Source of the DNA: CAZQHK01 sp964593455 | GTDB taxonomy: Bacteria > Muiribacteriota > CAYSPT01 | Length of the DNA stretch: 64,000 bases | Assembly: GCA_964593455.1 (NCBI GenBank) | Contig: CAZQHK010000008.1 | Span: 62,001-126,000 of the forward strand | Direction of reading: 5' to 3' | In this document: positions 45,484 through 53,642 of the stretch, piece by piece | Layout: the number at the start of each line of letters is the position of its first letter | How positions within the stretch are numbered: position 1 is the stretch's first letter | Program-made: the position numbers and the translations under genes | Notes under the pieces: model-generated | What the model saw: only the letters and a program-made list of their open reading frames with translations | Told to the model about the DNA's origin: nothing | Databases searched by the model: none

Positions 45484-45903
45484 ATGAACGATTTAAAACG
45501 ACAAATATATGATCTTATCAAGAGGCCTCATCTCACCAGTTTAGCTACCATCACCGAGGATGGTAAACCATGGGTAAGATATATGTCGGCTGTCGGCGGG
45601 GAAGATTTCACGATCAGAATGTCGACTTTCGTAACCTCGCGTAAAGTACAGCAGATAAAAAACGATCCCGAAGTCCACCTGACCTGCGGCTGCAGTGGGC
45701 TCGATGATTTCAACTCATATCTTCAGATCCAGGGTCTGGCTGAGTTGAGTACCTCCGAGAATGAACGTCGCGCGTTCTGGAACGACAATTTGAAGACCCA
45801 TTTCGAGGGTCCAAACGACCCCGCTTACGGGATTATTATCGTCAGACCATATCGGATAGAACTCTGGGGAACGGACCCCAAACCACTGGTGTGGGAGGCG
45901 TAA
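45484..45903 (+). CDS. Pyridoxamine 5'-phosphate oxidase-like (split-barrel flavin) protein
   Basis: Small split beta-barrel protein of about 139 residues. The N-terminal HLTSLATITEDGKPWVRYM and the TFVTSRKVQQIKNDPEVHLTCG segment match the general-stress FMN-binding group of the PNPOx-like superfamily. The C-terminus PYRIELWGTDPKPLVWE is typical of that group. It probably binds FMN, F420 or heme; activity cannot be told. ATG at 45484 follows AAGGAAGG with suitable spacing. It stands alone between the cyclases and a minus-strand regulator gene. Confidence 0.8.
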   Translation: MNDLKRQIYDLIKRPHLTSLATITEDGKPWVRYMSAVGGEDFTIRMSTFVTSRKVQQIKNDPEVHLTCGCSGLDDFNSYLQIQGLAELSTSENERRAFWNDNLKTHFEGPNDPAYGIIIVRPYRIELWGTDPKPLVWEA

Positions 45904-45915
45904 GACAACTCCCCG

Positions 45916-46155
45916 TTACTTTTTTTTCGGGCGGCCTACTTTGAGTTCGCTTTTCCGTTGTGGAAAAGGTGATTTTCGTTTATTTTCCAAAGATTTTACG
46001 GCCCTGGACAAAGAACCCTCAGCCAGAGCGGCGACCGTGAGACCCGGAGTCCAGTAAACAGCATTCTTGACCCGCTCGATCAAAGAAACCGGGACATAGA
46101 TGGTAGCCCGCGTTTTCCCCTTGGTTTGCGTGATTGCAGCTGACTTTTTTGCCAT
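45916..46155 (-). CDS. Small ribbon-helix-helix-like DNA-binding protein
   Basis: A 79-residue basic protein. The core TRATIYVPVSLIERVKNAVY followed by TPGLTVAALAEGSLSRAVKS fits a beta-helix-helix (RHH) fold, with a Lys/Arg-rich tail ending GRPKKK. It looks like an antitoxin-type or plasmid-copy regulator, but no toxin gene is beside it. A dyad CACGTG-AAA-CACGT lies between its -10 and start, so it may repress itself. GAAAGGACGG precedes the ATG. Confidence 0.65.
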   Translation of the reverse strand: MAKKSAAITQTKGKTRATIYVPVSLIERVKNAVYWTPGLTVAALAEGSLSRAVKSLENKRKSPFPQRKSELKVGRPKKK

Positions 46156-46172
46156 ATCATCCGTCCTTTCAA

Positions 46173-46194
46173 TACGTGTTTCACGTGATTATAA
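46173..46194 (-). promoter_or_regulatory. Promoter -10 and operator-like CACGTG repeats
   Basis: On the minus strand a TATAAT box is followed directly by CACGTGAAACACGTA, two near-identical half-sites spaced by three A. The position just downstream of the -10 fits autorepression by the RHH protein. The rest of the 275-base gap to the next gene shows nothing else I can name. Confidence 0.45.
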
Positions 46195-46430
46195 AGTGTG
46201 CAATTATGGTTTTGTACTTTTGCTGTCATAATTCGTAACGCCACATAGGTTTCGAATGTTCCCACGTTTAAAAAAAAATAAAATTGTAAACTTTACCGTG
46301 TCGTACTATAGCTGAAAGATCTTACCAGATGATCTTTCCAACACCATAATTATCAGCTACATTCGGAACATGAGGAACTCAGTACCCCCTTTACGGAGTT
46401 AACTATATAAGAAGTAGTATCCGGCAGGAT

Positions 46431-48647
46431 GTGTTGCTCGTGAATAACAGGCTGCGGCGTGCGTTTGTAATGCTTTTTCTTATTGGCCTGCTGGGAGGAT
46501 GCGGGGGAGATGAGGTCATGCTGCAGGGCAGGGAGAGTGAAGATGACGTTCATTTTGAAAACAGGCTCAGGTTTGAAAAAAGCCCGTATCTGTTGCAGCA
46601 TGCGGCCAATCCGGTCGACTGGTATCCGTGGGGAGAAGAAGCTTTCGAGGCAGCCAGAAAACTTGACCGGCCAATTTTTCTCTCGATCGGCTACTCGACT
46701 TGCCACTGGTGCCATGTGATGGAGAAGGAGTCCTTCGAGGATACCGAAGTGGCCGGCTTGATGAATGAGTCATTTGTTAATATAAAGGTCGACCGGGAAG
46801 AACGGCCGGACATTGACGATCTCTATATGACTGCCTGTCAGATGATCACCGGTAGCGGCGGCTGGCCTCTCACTATTATCATGACGCCTGATAAAAGACC
46901 GTTTTATGCCGCCACCTATTTACCCAAACGGAGCGGGTTCGGTCGAATCGGCATGATGGAATTGATTCCCCGCATTCAGTTGTTATGGAAATCCCGCCGC
47001 AGCGACTTGATTGATTCCTCCAGGGAAATAACCGCTGCCCTTAAGCGGGTTTCTAATTCCCAACCCAGCCGGGAGCTTGGTAAAAATATCCTGAGACAGG
47101 CGTTTGATGATCTTTCCTCCCGGTTTGACAGCGTTCATGGAGGTTTCGGCAACTCACCCAAGTTTCCGACACCTCACAACTTCCTTTTCCTGCTCAGGTA
47201 CTGGCGCCACAGCGGCTCTGAAAAGGCGCTGGCCATGGTGGAAACAACGCTTCAGTCGATTAGACGAGGAGGGGTGTTCGATCACGCAGGATTGGGATTT
47301 CATCGATACTCAACCGACAAACACTGGCTTCTTCCGCATTTCGAGAAGATGCTCTACGACCAGGCGATGCTGGCCATGAGCTATGCGGAAACCTTCCAGG
47401 CGACGGGCAATAACGAGTACCGGAGGACCGCGGAAGAAATCCTGACCTATGTACTTCGGGATATGCTGTCTCCTGATGGTGCTTTTTACTCGGCGGAAGA
47501 TGCCGACAGTGAAGGTGAGGAAGGCCGTTTCTACCTGTGGAGTGAAAAGGAGATAGACGAAATACTGGATGTAGAAGAATCCCGGCTGGTGAAGGACGTT
47601 TTCGAAGTGAAAAAAGAAGGCAACTTTACCGACGAGGCCACGGGCAGAAAGACGGGCTCGAACATTTTGCACTTAGCCATACCTCTGGTTGAATGGGCTG
47701 AAGAACTTGCCATGCCGGCAGATTCACTTCGCTTCAAACTCGCCGGTGCACTGGAAAAACTCTTCGCGGTCAGGGAAAAACGGGTCCGCCCTCTCAGGGA
47801 TGACAAGGTACTCACTGATTGGAACGGCTTGATGATCGCGGCCCTGGCAAAATGCGCTCGGATCTTCAATGATTCGCGCTACGAGCGCTCCGCGGTCAAA
47901 GCCGCCGAGTTTCTCTTGAAGAACATGAGAAGCGATGACGGGAAACTCTATCACCGTATCCGTGACGGGGAGGTCCTCCGGGTTTCGTTTCTCGATGATT
48001 ACGCCTTTTTGATATGGGGACTCCTGGAGCTTTATGAAACCACCTTCGAGATCGAGTATCTTGAGCGCGCGGTAGACCTTAACAGGATACTTCTTGAAGA
48101 ATACTGGGATGATACAGGCGGTGGTTTCTTCCTTACTCCGCCCGGCGCAGAAGAACTGCCGGTCCGTCGCAAAGACGCCTATGACGGCGCCATTCCTTCC
48201 GGCAATTCGGTGGCGGCCTTGAATCTTTTTCGGCTATCACACATTTTGGGAGATCATAATCTCAAAGAAAAAGCGTTGGCCGTTATGGAATCGTTTTCCG
48301 GGCAGCTATCGAGAGCTCCCACGGCTTTTACCATGATGCTCACGGCATTGGATTTCAGCCTCGGCCCGACCCGGGAAATAGTTATCAGCGGCGTCCCTGG
48401 TGCCGAAGACACCCGAGCCATGATTCAGGTAGTAAGAAACGAGTTCAGACCGAATAACGTGGTGTTATTGCGGCCGGATGGGAATGCTTCTCCCCCCATC
48501 GTCCGGTTGGCTCCGTATACCGACCTTCAGGTCCCGGTAAACGGGCGGGCCACGGCCTATGTCTGCACCGGCGCAGCGTGCCTCCAGCCGGTAACCGATC
48601 CCGCCCAATTGAAGCTCCTGCTGGAGACAGTCAAGGTAAAACCTTAA
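46431..48647 (+). CDS. Thioredoxin-fold DUF255 (YyaL/SSP411-like) lipoprotein
   Basis: The N-terminal thioredoxin-like domain contains ANPVDWYPWGEEAFEAAR and SIGYSTCHWCHVMEKESF (CxxC). A long alpha/alpha-barrel of the N-acylglucosamine 2-epimerase type follows, with GGVFDHAGLGFHRYSTD, WLLPHFEKMLYDQA and LTDWNGLMIAALA. The 738-residue length is family-typical. Unlike most family members it begins with a lipoprotein signal (LIGLLGGC), placing it in the envelope, perhaps for disulfide chemistry. The start is GTG at 46431; a second GTG three codons later is also possible. A long hairpin follows the stop. Confidence 0.88.
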   Translation: MLLVNNRLRRAFVMLFLIGLLGGCGGDEVMLQGRESEDDVHFENRLRFEKSPYLLQHAANPVDWYPWGEEAFEAARKLDRPIFLSIGYSTCHWCHVMEKESFEDTEVAGLMNESFVNIKVDREERPDIDDLYMTACQMITGSGGWPLTIIMTPDKRPFYAATYLPKRSGFGRIGMMELIPRIQLLWKSRRSDLIDSSREITAALKRVSNSQPSRELGKNILRQAFDDLSSRFDSVHGGFGNSPKFPTPHNFLFLLRYWRHSGSEKALAMVETTLQSIRRGGVFDHAGLGFHRYSTDKHWLLPHFEKMLYDQAMLAMSYAETFQATGNNEYRRTAEEILTYVLRDMLSPDGAFYSAEDADSEGEEGRFYLWSEKEIDEILDVEESRLVKDVFEVKKEGNFTDEATGRKTGSNILHLAIPLVEWAEELAMPADSLRFKLAGALEKLFAVREKRVRPLRDDKVLTDWNGLMIAALAKCARIFNDSRYERSAVKAAEFLLKNMRSDDGKLYHRIRDGEVLRVSFLDDYAFLIWGLLELYETTFEIEYLERAVDLNRILLEEYWDDTGGGFFLTPPGAEELPVRRKDAYDGAIPSGNSVAALNLFRLSHILGDHNLKEKALAVMESFSGQLSRAPTAFTMMLTALDFSLGPTREIVISGVPGAEDTRAMIQVVRNEFRPNNVVLLRPDGNASPPIVRLAPYTDLQVPVNGRATAYVCTGAACLQPVTDPAQLKLLLETVKVKP

Positions 48648-48683
48648 ACCGGAAAATGGAGTAGTGCATTTTACCGGTTTAAC
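48645..48683 (+). terminator. Long hairpin at the end of the DUF255 gene
   Basis: TTAAACCGGAAAATG pairs with CATTTTACCGGTTTAA (one bulge) around an 8-base loop, starting inside the last codons and stop. There is no T-tract after it, so termination is uncertain; it may protect the transcript 3' end. Confidence 0.5.
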
Positions 48684-48737
48684 CCCCAATTTATGTTATC
48701 ATGATGACGTCTATCTCGCGCGGAATGTGGGAACGTC

Positions 48738-49694
48738 ATGACCAATGATTTTACCGTTAGATCGAGCAGTCAATCCCGGTATACCAGGGAAATAAGGCGG
48801 ATAACCTGGATCGGGTTGATTATCAACTTTTTCCTGGCCCTGGCCAAACTGGCTGGAGGGACCATCGGTCACAGCCAGGCAGTGGTGGCGGACGCGGTAC
48901 ACAGCCTTTCAGATTGCACCACCGATATTGCCATCCTGATAGGGGTCCAGTACTGGAGCAGACCGCCGGACACCGATCATCCGTACGGGCATAGACGCAT
49001 CGAAACGATCGTTACCATTATCATTGCCCTGGCCCTGGCACTCGTGGCCGCAGGTCTCTCATGGCAGGCGTTTACCACCATGCATAAGAATCACCTGGGT
49101 CCCCCGGGAATGGTGGCTTTTATAGCCGCGGTCGGTTCCATTATCGTTAAAGAGCTGATGTTTCGTTATACCGCCACCGTAGCCAAGCGCGTTCAGTCCA
49201 CGGCACTGCTGGCCAATGCCTGGCACCACCGCTCGGACAGCCTGAGTTCCGTTCCGGCCGCCCTGGCGGTGGCCGGCGCATACTTGATGCCGGATTGGGC
49301 GTTTCTCGATCATGTCGGGGCCGTGGTGGTTTCGCTTTTCATCCTGCAGGCTGCCTGGCGTATCGGTTGGCCGGCCATTAAACAGCTGGTCGACGTGGGT
49401 GCTCCCGGCGACATACAGGAACGGATCAGTGAGATCGTTCTCGGCATCCCGGGCGTTACGCAGGTCCATGCCATCAGGACGCGTTATATCGGGTCGGGGC
49501 TCCAGGTCGATCTTCATGTTCTGGTCGACGGTGCGATGACGGTCCGTGACGGTCATGATATCTCGATGACGGTAAAGCAGTCCTTGATCACTGCCGGGCC
49601 GGGGATTGTAGACGTGGTAGTCCACCTGGAACCGGATGATCATCCATTCCAGGATGATACTTCTGAATTTCCGAACGAACGGAAAGGAAGATAA
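48738..49694 (+). CDS. Cation diffusion facilitator family transporter
   Basis: Six-transmembrane CDF protein that exports Zn2+, Fe2+, Mn2+ or similar by H+ antiport. The metal site is visible in TM2 (VADAVHSLSDCTTD) and TM5 (NAWHHRSDSLSS), giving an H/D-type site. A cytoplasmic C-terminal domain with GVTQVHAIRTRYIGSGLQVD and DLHVLVD follows. The C-terminal tail is rich in Asp/His. The gene directly precedes the HD-GYP gene with three bases between them. Confidence 0.9.
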   Translation: MTNDFTVRSSSQSRYTREIRRITWIGLIINFFLALAKLAGGTIGHSQAVVADAVHSLSDCTTDIAILIGVQYWSRPPDTDHPYGHRRIETIVTIIIALALALVAAGLSWQAFTTMHKNHLGPPGMVAFIAAVGSIIVKELMFRYTATVAKRVQSTALLANAWHHRSDSLSSVPAALAVAGAYLMPDWAFLDHVGAVVVSLFILQAAWRIGWPAIKQLVDVGAPGDIQERISEIVLGIPGVTQVHAIRTRYIGSGLQVDLHVLVDGAMTVRDGHDISMTVKQSLITAGPGIVDVVVHLEPDDHPFQDDTSEFPNERKGR

Positions 49695-49697
49695 CAA

Positions 49698-50945
49698 TTG
49701 CGGATATCGTATGAAGAGTTGGAAATAGTGAAGGTTCTGGCATATGTCATAGACCTGGAAGAAAACCAAAAACTGTATCATTCCCTGCGAGTAGCGGTTC
49801 TATCGGAAACCATGGCCCGACGGCTGATTCCAGAATCGGCAGCCGGACTTTTCACCGCCGGCCTCCTGCATGATATCGGCACCTTCGATCTCCCTAACCG
49901 TCTGCTGCACATGGAGGAACACATGGAAGACACAGATGTTTCCGGTATCAGGGTCCATCCCCAGAGGGGAGCAGGTATTGTGGCCGCTCTACCGGGTTTC
50001 ATCCCGCAGGCAGAGATGATACTGGACCATCACGAATGGGTGAACGGCCTGGGGTATCCGCGGGGAAAGAGTGCCGCAGATCTCAGTCCGGGCAGCCAGA
50101 TACTGAAAATAAGCGACAAGTTCGCTTTTATGGCCGACACCAATCCCGGGATTACTGTACCGGAACTTCAAACAGGGTTGAAGAAGAGAGTGGGCCGGGA
50201 GTTTTCCCGTGAATTCTATGAGTGCCTTATGGACGAGCTCGCGGCCGGTGACCTGTGGGATACCGTACTGGATGAACGGCGGCTCGATCTGGTCGTCAAT
50301 GAGCATCTCAAAACCATTCCGTCAATCCGGGAAGCTGACGCCGGGATGAAAATCGACCTTCTCCAGCTTCTGGGCCGGCTGCTCGACGCTAAACACGCAT
50401 ACACCGAAGGTCATTCCCGGAGGGTGGCTTACTTCAGTGTGTTGATCGCCCTGGCGCTGGGTCTTTCCGAGGAGCAGGTCAGACGCGTTGAAGTAGCCGG
50501 GTATCTGCATGACATCGGTAAGCTGGCCATTCCCAACTCGATTCTAGACAATGACGGCCCGCTCACTGATGAAGAATACGAGATCATCAAGACCCACGCC
50601 GGATTGTCTCAGGAAATTGTCAGGAGCGTAGCGGTTTTACGGCCGCTGCAGGAGGTTGTGGGCGCAGACCAGGAACATTGGGATGGGACGGGGTATCCAC
50701 AGGGCCTGAAAGGTGATCAGATCCCCGTCGAGGCACGGATTATCTTTATCGCCGACGCGTTTGACGCCATGACCAGTCATCGGAGTTACCACCGTGCCAT
50801 ATCTTCGGATGAGGCGGTGGCAGAACTCAGGAAATGCGCCGGGAAAGATTTCGACCCGGCCATTGTGGAAGAAGCGGCGAAGATATTCTCCGGCTTCGAA
50901 AACCCGGCTGTTTCCGCCGGATATTACCCCGAAGCAAATTCGTGA
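49698..50945 (+). CDS. Tandem HD-GYP domain protein
   Basis: Two HD-GYP-like phosphodiesterase domains in one chain. The first has His28, His58-Asp59 (LLHDIGTFDLP), His87, His111-His112 and Asp140, so its metal ligands look complete, but its GYP loop reads NGLGYP. The second has His239, His271-Asp272 (LHDIGKLAIP) and His300, a proper DGTGYP loop and Asp353. However, its conserved His-His pair is Asp324-Gln325. Possible c-di-GMP turnover with one domain regulatory. TTG start with GGAAAGGAAG upstream. The last codons overlap the left arm of a degenerate R1 repeat. Confidence 0.83.
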   Translation: MRISYEELEIVKVLAYVIDLEENQKLYHSLRVAVLSETMARRLIPESAAGLFTAGLLHDIGTFDLPNRLLHMEEHMEDTDVSGIRVHPQRGAGIVAALPGFIPQAEMILDHHEWVNGLGYPRGKSAADLSPGSQILKISDKFAFMADTNPGITVPELQTGLKKRVGREFSREFYECLMDELAAGDLWDTVLDERRLDLVVNEHLKTIPSIREADAGMKIDLLQLLGRLLDAKHAYTEGHSRRVAYFSVLIALALGLSEEQVRRVEVAGYLHDIGKLAIPNSILDNDGPLTDEEYEIIKTHAGLSQEIVRSVAVLRPLQEVVGADQEHWDGTGYPQGLKGDQIPVEARIIFIADAFDAMTSHRSYHRAISSDEAVAELRKCAGKDFDPAIVEEAAKIFSGFENPAVSAGYYPEANS

Positions 50946-50989
50946 TATGATTGCGGCCGCAGCAGGAAGGCTTGTGAAATATCCGGGCT
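50917..50989. repeat. Degenerate R1 repeat, copy C
   Basis: The right end GCTTGTGAAATATCCGGGCT is nearly identical to copy B near the tRNA. A weak inverted counterpart CCGGATATTACCCCGAAGC lies within the last codons of the HD-GYP gene. Confidence 0.4.
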
Positions 50990-50994
50990 AGTCG

Positions 50995-51042
50995 ATGAAA
51001 ATCAGGTTCTGGGGCGCCCGGAATACGCCGTCTCGAAAATGA
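50995..51042 (+). pseudogene. Remnant resembling the N-terminus of an MBL-fold hydrolase
   Basis: Directly after the R1 repeat end, an ATG begins MKIRFWGARNTPSRK then stop. The first nine residues match the usual start of a metallo-beta-lactamase fold group (MKIRFWGVRGS...). No continuation is seen downstream. Fifteen residues are few, so this is tentative. Confidence 0.25.
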
Positions 51043-51113
51043 ACTGTTTCGCCGTGAGCGAAAATCCAAGAAGGTTATAGATCTGGGCTGGGCTAAGGGA
51101 ATGTGTCAGACTC

Positions 51114-51902
51114 CTAAAAGTCTATTGTCGGATCGAGTATTATCCGGTTCCCGTCTTCCTCTTCCATGCTTGAAGAAGGTTCATCGATCTTGTCCAGGTA
51201 TTCCATCGGATCAAAATCGTTACGAGGCAGATCATTCCGTATTTTTTTGAACGGAAGATTTTCGACAGCCTTTTTATCGTCCCAGTCGATAGTGGTGATA
51301 TTGGCAAAGGCCCTGATTATGCGGGCGGCCTCGGTATCGCCGTCAAGAAACTCGGAGAGCTCCCGGTACTGCTGGAGAGATTCCTGGGTGGTGTTGTAAC
51401 CTGAACGGTAGGCGGCGGCCACATCACGCGGCCGGAAAAAAAACGAGAAAGGCCGTTTCTTCCATTGGCTGAAGACTTCGTAGATACCGGCCCCTTTGGC
51501 CGCCCGGTGAATCTGCCGTTCCGATATCCGGCCGTCTGCGTCTCGAGAGCCGATAGTGTCGAGGACCCGCTTGAGTGGTGGATCTATATTCTGGTAGAGA
51601 GAGATTCCTTCGCTAATCATCCGCCGTCCGCGTTTGGAATCAAGGAGAGACGCGCCCTTCAGCCCGGCCCGCAGCCGCGAAAATATACTTTCCGAAACGT
51701 AAAGCTCCCGTATCTCTTTCGCCTCCTTGATCTCACCCTTGTATTCAGCCATATAGGCTTTTCCCGCTCCAACTCCCGCCTGCAGTAAAAAGAGATCCTT
51801 TTTGAACTGTCCGAAATTCCCGATCAGAGAGCGGGATGAGGCAGGGGAAGGGATCAGGGTTAATACCAGAGCCGCGATCAGCAGAACGGTAATGGTACGC
51901 AT
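51114..51902 (-). CDS. Exported protein of unknown function
   Basis: Not recognised. The signal peptide (VLLIAALVLTLIPSPASS) is followed by a mostly helical, basic 235-residue body and an acidic tail (EPSSSMEEEDGN). The segment SRDADGRISERQIHRAA at about residue 120-135 resembles an EF-hand-like Asp loop, but the pairing is unclear. GAGGA precedes the ATG. It is convergent with the HD-GYP gene and divergent from the Rrf2 gene. Confidence 0.7.
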   Translation of the reverse strand: MRTITVLLIAALVLTLIPSPASSRSLIGNFGQFKKDLFLLQAGVGAGKAYMAEYKGEIKEAKEIRELYVSESIFSRLRAGLKGASLLDSKRGRRMISEGISLYQNIDPPLKRVLDTIGSRDADGRISERQIHRAAKGAGIYEVFSQWKKRPFSFFFRPRDVAAAYRSGYNTTQESLQQYRELSEFLDGDTEAARIIRAFANITTIDWDDKKAVENLPFKKIRNDLPRNDFDPMEYLDKIDEPSSSMEEEDGNRIILDPTIDF

Positions 51903-52065
51903 AATAAGAACACTCCTCTTTGCTATAGATAGTTATCAATACTAAGAAATGTTTCAAATATATCCACTTTAAAATATTTTCCAGCCCGAAAGGAAATGTG
52001 ATTACCCTTTAATAATCACTTTTCCCACTAAAAATGATTTTTATTATTTTTTAATTCAAAAACTA

Positions 52066-52094
52066 TTGACACACTGAAAATAAACTGGTATTTT
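52066..52094 (+). promoter_or_regulatory. Sigma-70-type promoter of the Rrf2 gene
   Basis: TTGACA, exactly 17 bases, then TATTTT: a near-consensus -35 with a fair -10, about 44 bases before the ATG, in an A/T-rich stretch. Confidence 0.75.
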
Positions 52095-52108
52095 GGCACC
52101 AGAATACC
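52087..52108. promoter_or_regulatory. Palindromic operator overlapping the -10 of the Rrf2 gene
   Basis: GGTATTTTGGCACCAGAATACC, an imperfect dyad with half-sites GGTATTyTGG. Placement over the -10 fits repression by the Rrf2 protein encoded just downstream. I did not find the same dyad before hcp. Confidence 0.6.
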
Positions 52109-52137
52109 GTAATTAGAAAAAGGGGAGTGACAAACGA

Positions 52138-52575
52138 ATGAGCGGGGCGGTAAAAACTTCTGAAGCTGTTTCCCTGGCACTGCATGCCATGGCCGTGCTT
52201 AAGTCGCGTCACGGCGAGGTCATGCCGGTCCGGGATATCGCCACGGCGCTCAACGCCTCCGAAGCGCATCTTTCAAAGGTTCTTCAGCGCCTTTCACGCT
52301 CCGGTATGCTCAAATCCGTCAGAGGGCCGAGCGGAGGTTATTCACTCAGGAATAAGGAAGATGATTTCAGCCTTCTTGAAGTGTATGAGGTTATGGAAGG
52401 CCCCCTGGAAATAAAAAAATGTTTGTTTAAAGTGAAGGTCTGTTCGGGACAGAACTGCATGCTTGGCGGCTTGCTCGAAAGGCTGAACCGTGAACTGTTT
52501 GATTATTTAACGGCCACGAATGTATCGGATTTGGCCGTCGCGTTTGACGGTGGAGATGGCTCGAAAAACCTTTAA
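52138..52575 (+). CDS. Rrf2-family transcriptional regulator
   Basis: Winged-helix regulator of the IscR/NsrR type. The DNA-binding region has VMPVRDIATALNASEAHLSK, VLQRLSRSGMLKSVRGPSGG and Y. A three-Cys motif CLFKVKVCSGQNCMLGGLL (about residues 98-116) would ligate an Fe-S cluster sensing NO, oxygen or cluster supply. The 145-residue length is typical. It has its own promoter and a dyad that may be its operator. Neighbours (ferredoxin, hybrid-cluster protein) suggest it controls a nitrosative/redox stress regulon. Confidence 0.9.
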   Translation: MSGAVKTSEAVSLALHAMAVLKSRHGEVMPVRDIATALNASEAHLSKVLQRLSRSGMLKSVRGPSGGYSLRNKEDDFSLLEVYEVMEGPLEIKKCLFKVKVCSGQNCMLGGLLERLNRELFDYLTATNVSDLAVAFDGGDGSKNL

Positions 52576-52619
52576 TAAGCAGGTATTGTGAGACAAAATC
52601 AGTAAGAAGGGATGAAACG

Positions 52620-53486
52620 ATGGCGAAAAGAAAGATAATTACTATCGACGAGGAAAAATGTACCGGGTGCGGAGAGTGTGTTCCAGACTGCCCTGAAGGC
52701 GCCCTCCAAATGATCGAAGGCAAGGTCAGACTGATCAGCGATCTGTTCTGTGATGGACTCGGTGCCTGTATCGGGACATGTCCCGTGGACGCCATCTCCA
52801 TCGAGGAGAGAGAAGCTGAGCCGTATGACGAACGGCGGGTCATGGAAAACATTCTCAAACAAGGTAAGAATGTCGTTCATGCCCACCTGACCCATCTGAA
52901 AGAACACGGCGAGATGGCATTTCTCATGGAGGCCCTCCAGATACTCAAGGAGAAGGAAGTCGAAATGCCGGACGAGTTCAAGGGAATACTGGCCCAAGCC
53001 GGTGGAGGGCATGGACATTTTCACGGGTGTCCCGGGATGAAAATGATGGATTTACGAGCCGAGGGAGAGGGAGCAGGCGAAGAAGAACAGACGGGTCCGA
53101 TCTCGTCACAGCTCAGGCAGTGGCCCATCCAGCTTCACCTGGTATCGCCCATGGCTCCTTATTTTCAGGGTGCGGACATCCTTCTGGCAGCTGACTGTGT
53201 GGCCTACTCCCTGGGTGGATTTCATAACGATTATCTCAAGGGAAAATCTCTGGCCATCGCCTGCCCCAAGCTCGATCAGGGCACCGACATCTACGTGGAG
53301 AAGATCCGCTCCTTGATTGATGAAGCCGCTATCAACACGCTGACGGTAATGATCATGCAGGTTCCCTGTTGCCGGGGGCTGTTGGCGTTGGCTCAACAGG
53401 CGGTGCAGGGATCCAAGAGAAAAATTTCCGTCAAATGTATTGTAGTCGGAATAAAGGGGGAGGTGCTGTCGGAGGAGTGGTTGTAG
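52620..53486 (+). CDS. 4Fe-4S dicluster ferredoxin-like protein
   Basis: The N-terminal 2x[4Fe-4S] domain has KCTGCGECVPDCPEGALQ followed by CDGLGACIGTCPVDAISI. A roughly 220-residue C-terminal region contains GGGHGHFHGCPGMKM, RQWPIQLHLVSPMAPYF and a CPKLDQGTDIYVEKI segment. This architecture is common beside hcp in anaerobes and probably delivers electrons to Hcp or senses redox state. It lies 44 bases after the Rrf2 gene, likely in the same transcript, with GAAGGGATG upstream of the ATG. Confidence 0.9.
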   Translation: MAKRKIITIDEEKCTGCGECVPDCPEGALQMIEGKVRLISDLFCDGLGACIGTCPVDAISIEEREAEPYDERRVMENILKQGKNVVHAHLTHLKEHGEMAFLMEALQILKEKEVEMPDEFKGILAQAGGGHGHFHGCPGMKMMDLRAEGEGAGEEEQTGPISSQLRQWPIQLHLVSPMAPYFQGADILLAADCVAYSLGGFHNDYLKGKSLAIACPKLDQGTDIYVEKIRSLIDEAAINTLTVMIMQVPCCRGLLALAQQAVQGSKRKISVKCIVVGIKGEVLSEEWL

Positions 53487-53642
53487 TGAGTGTACAAAGA
53501 GACCCCCGTTGGGATTGTGTTCCAAGGGAAACTATTCCAGTCAAGAGAATGTACAGATAACGGAAATTTCTGATACTATATAGGAAGCGATATGTAGCCG
53601 ATAGAACGGCCGGAAATATCGAGAGGAAAAGGAGTGAGGTAA

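Noticed and set aside
45916..46155. Toxin-antitoxin module
   Set aside because: Only the RHH-like antitoxin-type protein is present; neither neighbour resembles a toxin.
53487..53642. Second copy of the Rrf2 operator before hcp
   Set aside because: I looked for GGTATT...AATACC there and found no convincing dyad, only an A/T-rich stretch with a possible -10.
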